A stretch of DNA of 35,364 nucleotides, from the NCBI GenBank assembly GCA_027596195.1, contig JADGJG010000162.1:1-35364 (forward strand), in the 5' to 3' direction. Source of the stretch: Podochytrium sp. JEL0797 (Eukaryota; Chytridiomycota; Chytridiomycetes; Chytridiales; Chytriomycetaceae). The stretch's first letter is position 1, and the number at the start of each line of letters is the position of its first letter. Below the pieces are notes generated by a model. That model saw only the letters and a program-made list of their open reading frames with translations. It was not told where the DNA came from and ran no database searches. A program made the translations under genes and the position numbers. Below, piece after piece: positions 23,801 to 35,354 of the stretch.

Positions 23801-26800
23801 GGGACAACTGCTCATCACATCGGCTTTGATTTCTTGGACCCAAGATTGCTCCAAAGCTCTCAACGACGTCGAAAAGGGCGAAAAACACGCTCTCAAAACA
23901 CTGAAAAAGAAGCAAATCAGCGGCCTCAAGAAGCTAGCTGATCTTATTCGCTCCCCGTTAAGCAAAGTAGAGCGCAAAAAGATTATTGCGTTGATCACGG
24001 TGGAGGTCCACTCGCGTGACGTGATTGAAAAAATGGCCAAATTGGGATGCAGCAGCGTCAATGCGTTTGAATGGTTGAGTCAGCTTCGATTCTATTGGGA
24101 GAAGGAGTCCAAGGACGACGAAGACTGTTTCATTCGTCAAATCAACACGCACTTCCGCTACGGTTATGAATACCTCGGAAATAGTGGTCGTCTCGTCATT
24201 ACCCCATTAACTGACAGATGTTACATGACTCTCACTACTGCTCTTCATTTGCAAAGAGGGGGAAGTCCTCAGGGCCCCGCTGGGTATGTTTTTTTTGCAC
24301 GTTCCTTTGCGTTCTAACACGTTGGCAACAGAACCGGAAAGACCGAAACCGTAAAGGACCTGGGAAAAGCACTTGGAAAATACGTTATCGTGTTCAACTG
24401 CAGTGACGCGTTGGATTATATTTCAATTGGAAGAATGTTCTCTGGTTTGGCTCAAACGGGAGCGTGGGGTTGCTTCGACGAATTCAATCGTATCAATATC
24501 GAAGTGCTGAGTGTCGTGGCACTGCAAATTTCGTGCATCTTGACGGCTATCGCTCGAAACGCCAAAACTTTTGTGTTCGAAGGAAAGGAAATTCGCTTGA
24601 ACACGCAGTGTGGCATTTTTATTACAGTTGAGTGTGATTTTCTCAATTCATTCACAATTTTTCTAATATTTATATTATTTATCTTCAGATGAATCCAGGA
24701 TATGCCGTAAGTTTTGATTGCCGTTGAATTTTGCCCATCAGCGTTATTTTCGCGCAATTTCGCTGATTCCGTTTCTGTCTTATAGGGTCGTTCCGAATTG
24801 CCCGATAACTTGAAAGCATTGTTCCGTCCCGTTTCCATGATGGTCCCAGATACCGCCTTGATTGCCGAAATCATGCTGTTTGCCGAAGGATTCTCCAACA
24901 CCCGAAACCTGGCCAAGAAAGTCGACACTCTCTACCGCCTCTCTGCACAACAGCTCTCCAAACAAGATCACTACGACTTCAACCTGCGTGCACTCACGGC
25001 TGCCTTGAGATCGGCGGGTGGAAGAAAGAGAGCCGACGGCGGTGTTTCCCCGGACGAAGTTATCTTGCAAGGTTCTATGCGAGAAAACAACGTGCCCAAG
25101 CTGACTTCGGAGGATGTCCCACTGTTTAATGGTATTCTTTCGGATCTCTTCCCAGGGGTGGAAAACATTGTGGCGGATTACACCGAGTTTCGCGGGGTTC
25201 TCGTGGAAGAAATGAAGGCGGCCAATCTTCAACCCATCGAGACAATGATTCAAAAGGTTATCCAGTTGTACGAAACCAAGTGTGCGCGTCACGGAACCAT
25301 GATTGTGGGCGCCACTGGAGTCGGCAAGACGACCGTAACAAAGATGCTGCAGGCGACTCTCACGAAGCTGGGGAAACTTCGACCCGATGCGTATGTGGGA
25401 GCCAAATCGTTTGTCATCAACCCAAAAGCAATTTCGCTTGGAGAATTGTACGGAGAGGTCAACATTGCGAGCAATGAATGGACGGATGGTGTTTTGTCGA
25501 ACGTCATGCGTGCCGTTTGTTCTGACGAAAAGAAGGACCAAAAGTGGATTGTGTTGGATGGACCTGTCGACACGCTTTGGATTGAGTCCATGAACACCGT
25601 GCTGGATGACAATAAGGTTCTGACTCTCATCAACGGAGAACGTATTGCAATGCCTGAACAAGTATCGCTCCTGTTTGAAGTGATGGATCTCTCCACCGCA
25701 AGTCCTGCAACCGTGAGTCGCGCAGGAATCATTTTCATGGACTACGCGAGTATTTCTTGGAGACCATACATGGATTCTTGGATTCAAAACAGACCCGAAA
25801 AGCAGTCCGTCGAAGTCCTTCGACGTCTCATTGAGAAATACATTCCACAAGTCCTGAATTTCCGCAGAAACTGTGAAGAGCTAGTTCCCGTGCCGGAAAT
25901 CGCTGCCATCATGTCGTTCTGCACCCTTTTCAATGCCCTCGCGACGCCCGAGAATGGAGTCGATGTGAACGATCCGGACACGTACCCAAGAATGCTTGAG
26001 CTGTGGTTCCTTTTCTCCGTGATTTGGTCCCTCGGGGGTACTCTCACCGACGACAGCCGAAAGTCGTTTGACATGTTCTTGCGCGAGATTGAAGGTCAGT
26101 TCCCGAGCAAAGACACGGTCTACGAGTACTTTGTCGACAAGGCAAACAAATCGTGGGGTGCTTGGGAAGACAAGTTGCCGACAGGATGGAGGTACCAACC
26201 TGGAGTTCCGTTCTACAAAATCTTTGTGCCCACGGTCGACACGATTAGAAACGAGTTTGTGGTGCAATCTCTTGTGGACAAGAAGGCACCCTTACTTTTG
26301 GTTGGTGAAGTCGGGACAGGAAAGACTTCCTTGATCAACAGCGTTTTGGCCAATCTGGACAGCTCCAGAAGTCTGCTTAATATCAACATGAGTGCCCAGA
26401 CTTCCTCTTTCGGAGTCCAGAGTATTATCGAGAGCAAGGTGGAAAAGAGAACCAAGAATATCTTTGTGCCGATTGGTGGGAAGCAACTCGTCGCGTTCAT
26501 TGACGATTTCAACATGCCACTGAAGGACACCTTCTTCTCGCAACCGCCTCTCGAGCTCATCAGACACTGGATGGACTACGGATTCGTGTATGACAGACAA
26601 AAGCAGACTGTCAAATACATCAATGACATTCTCGTCGTCACGGCGATGGGTCCACCAGGCGGAGGTCGTCAACACATCAGCCCAAGAATCCAGTCCCGCT
26701 TCAACGTCATCAACATGACGTTCCCAAAAGAAGTCTCCCTCATGAGAATCTTTGGTTCCATCCTGAACCAGAAGCTGCAAGACTTTGAGGAAGACGTGAA

Positions 26801-29800
26801 GCCTCTCGGCGACATTATCACGCACGCCACCATCGAAATCTACCACACCGTGATTGCTCAACTGCTCCCCACGCCTGCCAAAATTCATTACTTATTCAAC
26901 CTGCGCGACATTTCCAAGGTCTTCCAAGGCCTGTTGCGCGCCAACAAGGACTACTTTGATTCCCGCGACAGCTTGACCAAGCTGTGGGTGCACGAGGTGT
27001 TCCGCGTGTTTGCAGACCGATTGATTGATGTGGAGGACCGTGGCTATTTCACCAAACTAGTGGACGAAAAGCTGATTGCTCACTTTTCCGGGTCCATCAA
27101 AATGCTCTACCCCGACAAACGCATGTCCCTGTTTGGCGATTTCATGGGCGAAGGCGACCCCATCTACGAGGAAATCGAGGACGCTGACAAACTCAAACGC
27201 TTCATTGAGGATAAGCTACAGGAATACAACTTTGAGCCCGGTGTAGTCCAAATCGACCTCGTCCTCTTCAGAGACGCGATTGAACACATTTGCCGCATCA
27301 CGAGAATTCTGCGGTTACCGTGTGGAAACGTGTTACTCGTGGGAGTCGGTGGAAGTGGTCGTCAATCCCTCTCGAGACTCGCGTCGTACATTGTCGAAAC
27401 CACAATCTTCCAAATCAAGATTACAAAGTACTACCGCCATATTGAATTCAGAGAGGACTTGAAATCCCTGTACCGACTCACGGGTGTCGACAACAAACCC
27501 ACCGCCTTCGTGTTCACCGACTCGCAAATCATCAACGACAGCTTCTTGGAGGACGTGAGCAACATTCTGAGCAGCGGCGAGGTTCCGAACCTCTTCACGA
27601 ACGAAGAACTCACGGAGATCAAAAACAGTTTGAAAGATTCGATCGGAAAGAACGCTCCAGACGGATCTGACGCGCTCTACAACTTGTTTATCGAACGCGT
27701 GCGCAGCAATATGCATATTATTCTTTGCATGTCCCCCGTTGGAGACGCATTCCGAAACCGTCTCCGCATGTTCCCTTCCCTCGTGAACTGCTGCTCCATC
27801 GACTGGTTCAGCGAATGGCCCGAAGACGCCCTCCAAGAAGTCGCATTGAAATATCTCGAGGACGTGGATTTGGGATCCGATGGTGCCAAGAAAGCCGTCT
27901 CGAACGTCTTTGTCTCAGTCCACATGTCGGTGGTTGAAATGTCCAAAAAGATGCTCGCAGAGCTCAAACGTACCAACTACGTGACGCCCACGAATTACCT
28001 CGAACTCGTGACGGGATACCGCGAGTTTTTGAGAGACAAGCGCAAGTTGATTGGGGAGTCTGCATCGAAGCTCAGAAACGGTTTGAGTAAGTTGGACGAC
28101 ACGAGGGTGAGTGTGGAAAAGATCTCTGTTGAGTTGGAAGTGGCCAAGAAGCAGGTGGCCATTTTCCAGAAACAGTGTGAGGATTATTTGGTGGTCATTG
28201 TTCAGCAGAAGAGAGAAGCAGATGAATCTGCGAAGGGAGTTGCCATCAAGGCTGAGAAGCTTGGAGCTGAGGAGGAGGAAGTGCGAGCTGTTGCCGATGC
28301 TGCACAGGCCGATTTGGATCTGGCACTTCCCGCCTTGAACTCTGCTGTCAAAGCATTGGAAGGAATCAACAAAAAGGACTTGCAGGTATGTCTTTCTTTT
28401 TTCCCTTCTTCTTTTTCATTCACTAATTTCTTCGAACAACAGGAAATCCGCTCGTACGGAAAACCACCTCCCCTCGTCGAAAAAGTAATGGAAGCCGTCA
28501 TGGTCCTCAAAAAGAGCGAACCGACCTGGGACGAAGCAAAACGACAGCTCGGAAACCCGTACTTTGTCAAGCAACTCATCAACTTTGACAAGGACAACAT
28601 TTCTGACAAGATTCTCAAACGCACGTCGCAGTATTGCGCGGATGAAAACTTCCAGCCCGATGTGGTGGGCCGCGTGTCGGGGGCTTCCAAGTCACTGTGT
28701 ATGTGGGTTCGCGCGATGGAGACGTATGGACTTATTTTTAGGCAAGTCGCGCCCAAGAAGGAAAAGTTGAAGAATGCGCAGGATACGTTGGAGAAGAAGC
28801 AAAAGACGTTGAGGGAGGCCAAAGCCAAACTGCAGGAAATTCAGGACAAGTTGATTGAACTCAAGAATCAGTACGACGAAAAGCTGTCGTTGAAAGACAA
28901 GCTGAGACACGACTCGGAGCAGACAGAGTTGAAGTTGACGCGTGCCGAGCAGCTCGTGTCGGGACTAGCTGGTGAACGAGACCGATGGGAAAAAAGCATC
29001 AAGTTGTACGAAGAATCGATCCGATACCTTCCCGGAGACTGTCTCCTGGCTGCCGCTTTCTTGTCCTACGCTGGACCCTTCAACAGCACCTACCGCGTCT
29101 CCCTTGTCGACAACATTTGGCTCACCCAAATCAAAGCGCTCGAGATTCCCTTCTCCCCGGACTTCAGCTTCGACAAATTCATGGGCAAACCCACCGACAT
29201 TCGCGACTGGAACATCCAAGGACTTCCCTCAGACGCGTTCTCTGCTGAAAACGGAATCATCGTCACCAAAGGACGCCGCTGGCCGCTCATGATTGACCCA
29301 CAGGGCCAAGCCAACAACTGGATCAAAAACATGGAAGCCAAACGGGACCTCAAAATCATAGATCTCAAGATGCCCGATTTCTTGAGAACGCTGGAGAATT
29401 CAATCCAGTTTGGGATTCCCGTGTTGCTGCAAGGATTGGCCGAGTCGATCGACCCCGCGTTGGATCCCATTTTGAACAAGTCGGTTGTCAAAAAGGGAGG
29501 AATGTTGATCATCAAGTTGGGTGACAAGGAGGTCGAGTATAACCCGGATTTCAGGTTCTACCTGACCACGAAGCTGGCAAACCCCAAATACCCACCCGAA
29601 GTGTTTGCCAAAGCCACCATCGTCAACTTTGCCGTCAAAGAGAAAGGTCTCGAGGACCAACTGTTGGGAATCGTTGTGCGACGCGAGAAGCCCGAATTGG
29701 AAGAGCAGAAGAACGCGCTCGTCTCGAACGTGGCTGCCGCCAAACGCAAGTTGGTTGAATTGGAAGACGAGATTCTATATCTACTTAGTACCGCACAAGG

Positions 29801-32496
29801 ATCCCTCCTGGACGACGAGAAGCTCGTCAACACGCTTCAATCCTCCAAAACGATTGCTGAGAACGTTACGCAACAGTTGGTCGTGAGTGAGCAGACGGAG
29901 AAGCGAATCGACGCGGCCAGAGAAGGGTACCGGCCGTCCGCCAAACGGGCGTCCATTTTGTACTTTGTGCTCAATGACCTTGCGACCGTGGATCCAATGT
30001 ATCAGTTCTCGTTGGACGCGTACGTTGACCTGTTTGAAAAGTCGATCGGGAAAAGCAAGCGGTTCGAGGACTTGGGAGAACGCATCGTTTCTCTGAATGA
30101 CTACCATACGTACGCGGTGTACAAGAACACATGCAGAGGATTGTTTGAGCAACACAAGTTGCTATTTGCTCTTCAAATGACTGTCAAAATCTTGGAATCT
30201 GCAGGGAAATTGAACCGTGACGAGTACGAATTCTTCTTGCGTGGAGGAATGGTTTTGGACAAGGATTCACAGCGACCGAATCCATTCGCGGAATGGTAAA
30301 ATATCCTTTTTTCCCTTTATTTCCCTCTGAAATTCTAACGGTGTTGTTTTATAGGATCTCGGAAGAAACCTGGGACAACATCACTGAACTCGACAACATC
30401 CCCGCCTTCAGCGGTCTCGTGAGTTCCATCGAACAAAGCGAACGCGACTGGAAAACCTGGTTCATGAACAGCGACCCCGAAGTCATTGCCCTCCCCGGAG
30501 AATGGGAAAACAAAGTCAACGACCTCCAACGCATGCTGATTGTCCGCACGTTCCGGTCGGACCGAATCTTGTTTTGCGCGCAGGCGTTTGTGGCCTCGAA
30601 CCTCGGTCAACGGTTCATTGAACCTCCGTTGCTCGATGTCGCTGATATTCTGCTCGACTCGTCCCCCAAAATCCCGCTCATCTTTGTGTTGAGTCCCGGT
30701 GTCGACATCACGAGCTCCCTTGTCCTCCTCGCACAGAAACAAGGAATGCGGTTCCACCACCTCTCCCTCGGCCAAGGCCAGGCCCCGAAAGCGCAGAAAC
30801 TCATCCAAGAGGGCATCAAGGAGGGAAACTGGGTGTTCCTGGCCAACTGTCATCTCTCCATTAGTTGGATGCCGGCCCTCGACAAGATTGTCGAAATGAT
30901 TCCTGCCGAGAAACCGCACCCCGACTTCCGCCTCTGGCTCTCGAGTAGTCCTCACCCTGATTTTCCCATTTCGATTCTGCAGATGGGAATTAAAATGACG
31001 ACTGAGCCGCCCAAGGGGGTCAAGGCGAATATGGTGCGATTGTACAACTTGTTCAATGAGGACACGTACCATAAGACCAAGAAGCCCGATGTGTATGAGA
31101 AGCTTCTCTTCTCGCTCTGCTTCTTCCATAGTCTATTGCTGGAACGCAAAAAGTTTTTAACGCTTGGTTGGAACGTGACGTGCGATTTCAACAACTCGGA
31201 CTTTGAAATCAGCGAAAACATTTTGGTGGTCTTGCTCGACGAATACCCCGACACACCATGGGATGCCCTCAAATACTTGATTGCCGAAGCCAACTACGGT
31301 GGCCGCATTACCGACGATTGGGATCGCAGAGTTCTCAGAAGTTACATCAACTCGCTGTTCAACGAGGAAGCCGTCACGGAACCGCAATACAAAATCTGCG
31401 CGGTGCCGACCTATTTTATCCCCGAGAGCACGGAACTCGTGAACGTGAGGGAATACATCAACTCGTTCCCTGGGTTCGACAAGCCCGAAGTGTTTGGTCA
31501 GCACCCGAACGCCGATATCGCGTCTCAAATTCGAGAGTCTGGAAACATGTTGTTGTGTCTCTTGTCGCTGCAGCCGCAAGTCAGTTCTGCTGGGGGTGTG
31601 AGTCGAGAGGAGAAGGTGTCTGGCATTGCGGCGGATATTCTCAAGAAACTACCTGAAGACATTGACTATGAGGCCACGAGGAAAGGATTCGAGCTCGACT
31701 CTTCGCCTCTCATTGTGGTGTTGCTGCAGGAGATTCAGAGATACAACGTGTTGCTCCAGAGCATGAGAAAGTCGTTGATTGATCTCCAAAACGCCGTCAA
31801 GGGAATCATTGTCATGACCTCAGACCTTGAAGAGACGTTCAACGCCATCAACGACGGTCGCGTGCCTTTGGTGTGGAGCAAGGCTTACTTTACACTCAAG
31901 CCCCTCGCCTCTTGGACGAGAGACCTGATTCAACGTATCGAGCACTTTACGGAATGGTCGAAAGGAAACGAACCCAAGTTGTTCTGGCTTGGTGCTTTCA
32001 CATTCCCCACCGGGTTCCTCACGGCCATTCTTCAAAAGACGGCCAGAAAGAACAACATTCCCATCGACGTTCTTTCATGGGAATTCAATGTTCTACAACT
32101 CGAGGATGAAGGCCACGTTCAGCAAGCTCCAAAGGAGGGTGCCTACATCAAAAATTTGTTCTTGGAGGGTGCTGGATATGATAGAAAGAACAATTGCCTG
32201 AAGGATTCCAAGGCAATGGAGCTCATTACGCCGCTTCCGCCTGTCCACTTCAAGCCCGTGGAGAGCAAAAAAAAGTCCAGCAAGGGGCTGTACAGCTGTC
32301 CTCTGTATTATTACCCGATTCGCACGGGAACGAGGTTTGTTATTTTATTTTATTTTATATTTTCCTCCTATTAACGCGAATACAAAAACACAGAGAACGG
32401 CCTTCCTTTATCGTGACGTTGGATTTGAAGGCAGGAGGATACGATCAAGACTTTTATATCAAGAAGGGGACTGCAGCATTGGCCAGTTTGTCGTGA
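17808..32496 (+). CDS. DNAH2: Axonemal dynein heavy chain, DNAH2 / inner-arm I1-beta type
   Basis: Motor subunit of an inner dynein arm that bends cilia and flagella. The 22 exons are 17808..17961, 18021..18350, 18409..18485, 18544..18685, 18747..18970, 19052..19536, 19592..19693, 19761..20551, 20613..20672, 20736..21234, 21293..22043, 22103..22472, 22534..22720, 22775..23315, 23377..23736, 23796..24283, 24332..24626, 24689..24706, 24786..28385, 28443..30295, 30355..32334, 32394..32496. They total 13410 nt, or 4469 aa, with one open frame. P-loops: AAA1 GPAGTGKT (about 1850), AAA2 GATGVGKT (2133), AAA3 GEVGTGKT (2465), AAA4 GVGGSGRQ (2811). The coiled-coil stalk spans about 3050-3340, then AAA5, AAA6 and the C-terminal domain follow. 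Subfamily cues are [30 protein letters not shown] near the C-terminus and the ending [13 protein letters not shown]...IKKGTA, as I recall for DNAH2. AAA1's P-loop is split by the 48-nt intron 24284-24331. Confidence 0.96.
24689..24706 (+). other. 18-nt micro-exon of DNAH2 encoding MNPGYA
   Basis: Exon of exactly six codons flanked by TTCAG and GTAAGT, phase 0 at both ends, between introns of 62 and 79 nt. It supplies MNPGYA, which with the next exon's GR completes the MNPGYAGR motif of the dynein AAA1 module. Skipping it keeps the frame but deletes most of that motif. Confidence 0.9.
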
Positions 32497-32560
32497 AGGA
32501 GAAGGGGTGTGTGTTTTTCTGTGTTTTGAAAATTTTTGTGTTAGTGGGAAAAAAAGTTCG
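32497..32560. other. 64-bp spacer between DNAH2 and HEN1
   Basis: The DNAH2 stop and the HEN1 start are 64 bp apart on the same strand. The spacer is G/T-rich then A-rich, with no AATAAA. The HEN1 start is taken at 32561 (ATGTCCGAC) because the open frame upstream of it is unlike any family member and overlaps this spacer. Confidence 0.5.
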
Positions 32561-33850
32561 ATGTCCGACACGGCACGCGACCAAGGGGCGACAACGTTCT
32601 CACCGCCCCTGTGGCAGCAGCGACTCGAACTCATCACGGCACACCTCCCCGCGGACAAGACGTCTGTTGCTGAGCTTGGGTGTGGACGCGGGGCTGTTCT
32701 GTCGCGGCTCCTTTGCCAGGCGCAGTGGACGCGGATTGTCGGCGTCGATTTGCGGCGCGAAGAGCTCGCGTTTGCGGCCGCTTTGTGCGCGCCGACTCCA
32801 CGCGAAAGCGAGCCAAGGCTGCTGCGCGAAACGCCGCGCCGAGTGTCGCTTCTCTGTGGGAATCTGAAGGAAGCGGACGCGCGCCTCCGCTTCTTTGACG
32901 CCATCGTCTGCACAGAGGTCGTTGAGCATCTTGATACGGATGCTCTCGACGCCTTTCCTCGCGTCGTGCTGGGCGTGTACCAACCCGGCGTGTTGATCGT
33001 TACGACGCCGAATGCCGAATTCAACGTGCACTTTGAAAACCTGAATTACGGCTCTCCACATGCAACCCTGCGCAACGAGGACCACCGATTCGAATGGACC
33101 CGCGCTGAATTCGAGTCCTGGGCTTCCCGCTGCGCCTTTGAACACGGATATTCCGTCACATTCACGGGCGTGGGTCTTTTGCCAGAAAGCACCCACAACG
33201 TCGGTTTCTGCACCCAAGCCGCCATATTTACGCGCCTCTCGGACCACTCGACCCTTCTTGACGAGCAAGATACCCCTTTCGATTTGTTTGCCGATATCCA
33301 TTTTCCATACTTCCAAGAGCCATTGTACCCTTATACCCAAGTCTTTACAGAACTGATGCAAGAAATCCAGTCAATTGTTTACAATCGCGTTGTATCGCGT
33401 TGTATGGGCCTCGTGACCCCTTGCATGACCGACTCCGTTTTTGACGCTCTCGTAGCCTCTCATTGGCCTGCACCTGGATCGTTTGAAATTTCGGTTGATT
33501 CGGCATGGAATGACATCTTGAGGATGCGGCAGATTTGCAAAACCAAAGAGTATTTCTTGGAGGTGAGTCGGAATTCTTGCGTAGAACGCGATTTCTTCCC
33601 AGATTCTCGTACTTTCTTCCTTTTGAACCAAAATTAGGCGTTGGAATCGACGGAAGGGGTCGTGTTGGTTTCTCAGGATGGCCGCAGCGCGTCGGAGTGG
33701 GAGGCGAACAAGGAAAACGCGTGCGCAGTCGAGTTTCGAATTTTGGGCGAGATTCCGATGGTTGAACGTGCAGCGGAGGAGAACGAGAGGGAAGAATGTG
33801 AGGGCTCTTCTGAAGACGAAGAAGAGGAAGAGGAAGAGGAAGAAGATTGA
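32561..33850 (+). CDS. HEN1: HEN1-type small RNA 2'-O-methyltransferase
   Basis: Methylates the 2'-OH of the 3'-terminal nucleotide of small RNAs (piRNA, siRNA or miRNA), protecting them from uridylation and decay. Exons are 32561..33562 and 33638..33850; the intron is 75 nt and the product 404 aa. The SAM site is AELGCGRG (37-44). The metal centre typical of HEN1 is complete: E119, E122 and H123 in EVVEH, and H175 in EDHRFEWTR. TPNAEFNV lies between them. There is no double-stranded RNA binding or FKBP-like domain, so it resembles the short animal and bacterial forms rather than plant HEN1. The last ~30 residues are nearly all Glu/Asp, a low-complexity acidic tail. It sits 64 bp after DNAH2 and 28 bp before the next start codon. 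It implies that an Argonaute or Piwi small-RNA pathway exists in this organism. Confidence 0.9.
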
Positions 33851-33878
33851 AAAACAAAAACAAAAACAAAATCGAAAA
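33851..33878. other. 28-bp A-rich spacer between HEN1 and the Arp9-like gene
   Basis: Spacer made of repeated A-runs broken by single C (an (A4-5)C pattern). No AATAAA is present. Both genes are on the plus strand, so the downstream promoter must lie within HEN1 or this spacer, unless the genes share a transcript. Confidence 0.5.
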
Positions 33879-35274
33879 ATGGTTTCTTCTTGTTTTGACA
33901 CACTGGGCACCGCACCCCCAACTAACACACTCTGGGCAGGCAGCAAGCGCGCGGGACAGCTCGTATGTTGTTGTTGAGCCAGGCAGCCAGACGACGCGGT
34001 TTGGCCGGTCCGAGTACCAGTTCCTGCCAGTGGTGAGAGACGAGTTTCTTTTCTACAGTTTTGTTCTAAGACTCCCCTAGAAAACACCGACTCAAATCGC
34101 ACGGCTCACTGGCGACGACTCGCTTCTTGTCGGCGGCGACGACCTCGTCGAAATCCTCCAGGCCCCGCAGGCCGCAGCAACGCGCCTCGTCGAGGACTCG
34201 CTGGTCTCGCCCGTCATCAAGGGAAGGGTCGTGGACTGGCCGAGCTTTGAGAACCTGCTGTGCGTGTTGCCCCACTCTTTGTCTCTGAGTTTGAATTCCT
34301 CTTTCCAGCAAATACATTGTCGTCAAGGAACTCGGAATCAGACGCGCAGAGAACGACTCTCCCGCCATCCTCTGCATCCCCATGGCTTGGAGCACAGCCG
34401 ACACGGAGCGTCTCGTCCAAATCATGTTTGAAACAATCAACGTACCGGGCCTCTTTGTCGCCGACGCCCCGCTCATGGCTCTGTTTGGCTGCGGATTGGT
34501 CACCGGCCTCGTGATTGACATTGGCCACGAAACAACGGGTACCTTACACCCCCATTGCCAAAAAATCGGCCTCCCTCCTCATCCGAATCCCCCATAGACA
34601 TCACCGCCATCATCGACTCCAACGTTTGCCGCACCTCCGCACTCTCCATCCCCATTGGCGGACAACACGTGCATGCCTATCTCCGCTTCCTTCTCGAAAA
34701 CGACCCGGCCTTTATGGCGTCTCTCGGTGGGTTAACGTTTTCGGACCAGCTCGTCACGGATCTCATGGAGAGCAGCGTGTGTCGCTTGTTTCCCGTCAAG
34801 GAGCGGACCATGCCACCGCTCGTGAATGCCATCAAGAGGGCTGAATGGGAATATAAGGGCGTGAAGGTAAAACAAACGCGTTTTTTTGTTGTTGAGGGAT
34901 TCGAACTGGAACGCGAATCCGCGGTGCCACGTCGTTGGTTTTTCGTGTGATTGAAAAACACAAGCTATGCGGAATTTCACAATGCGGAAATGCTGCCGGA
35001 ACCAAATGACGAAAGTTGTTTCCCCATGGCGCATCACAGCAAAAACGAACCCCCTGGCTCTGACACGCGCCTTTTTATTTTCTCTAGCTCTCCATTGGCT
35101 CAGCTCGTTACAAAGCGTTCGAAGTCCTGTTCCAACCAAAACTAGCCGGTGTCGACAATATTGGAATCTCACAAGCGGCGTATTTGGTGACTATGGGGGC
35201 CTCGGAAGCGTTAGACAAACGATTCTCGTTGTGGGAGAGTGTGCTGTTTACGGGAGGTGTCAGCGTTGCTCCAG
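33879..35274 (+). CDS. ARP9: Actin-related protein, Arp9-like, 3' partial
   Basis: Actin-fold protein; the closest match I recognise is fungal Arp9, a subunit of SWI/SNF and RSC chromatin remodellers. Exons are 33879..33881, 33940..34032, 34081..34259, 34309..34538, 34598..34866 and 35088..35274, then a donor GTAAAT at 35275 and the edge. Seen: VVVEPGSQTTRFG at the N-terminus, VKTPTQIAR, RVVDWPSFENLL, ILCIPMAWS, the actin phosphate-2-like VIDIGHETTDITAI, SIPIGGQH, and the subdomain 3 block LSIGSARYKAFEVLFQP aligning with actin ITIGNERFRCPEALFQP, then FTGGVSVAP. The actin phosphate-1 loop is degenerate, which fits the non-hydrolysing Arp9 class. The start codon is followed directly by intron 33882-33939; reading through gives TGA. 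Subfamily could be another divergent ARP. About the last quarter is missing. Confidence 0.75.
34867..35087 (+). other. 221-nt intron of the Arp9-like gene with a hairpin
   Basis: This intron is two to four times longer than nearly all others here. It is bounded by GTAAAA and TCTAG, and the flanking exons join exactly across an actin-conserved block. Inside, GGATTCG (34897-34903) and CGAATCC (34914-34920) form a perfect 7-bp hairpin with a 10-nt loop. No tRNA fold or convincing snoRNA boxes were found. Confidence 0.5.
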
Positions 35275-35298
35275 GTAAATTCTTCTGGCGCCCCAGAA

Positions 35299-35354
35299 CC
35301 CCCCCCCCCCCCCCCCCCCCCCGCGGGGGCGGCCCCCCCCCCCCCCCCCCCCCC
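35299..35354. repeat. Right-edge G/C homopolymers
   Basis: C24 (35299-35322), a short G-rich block, then C22 (35333-35354). The left edge has the same kind of tract (G7 then C24). Runs of this type at both ends of one sequence look like sequencing artefacts at contig ends (poly-G read tails and their complements), and they truncate the Arp9-like gene. Confidence 0.7.

Noticed and set aside
24780..25850. 356-codon minus-strand open frame opposite DNAH2
   Set aside because: Overlaps the conserved AAA1-AAA2 coding region and has no domain of its own.
34870..34950. tRNA-like TTCGA sequence in the 221-nt Arp9 intron
   Set aside because: The flanking bases do not form a T-arm stem, and no acceptor, D or anticodon arms could be built on either strand.
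34951..35020. Hidden extra exon inside the 221-nt intron
   Set aside because: The phases do not fit, the frame meets a stop, and the direct join restores the actin-conserved block exactly.
34990..35065. Possible C/D snoRNA boxes in the same intron
   Set aside because: Box C is imperfect and there is no terminal stem around the candidate boxes.
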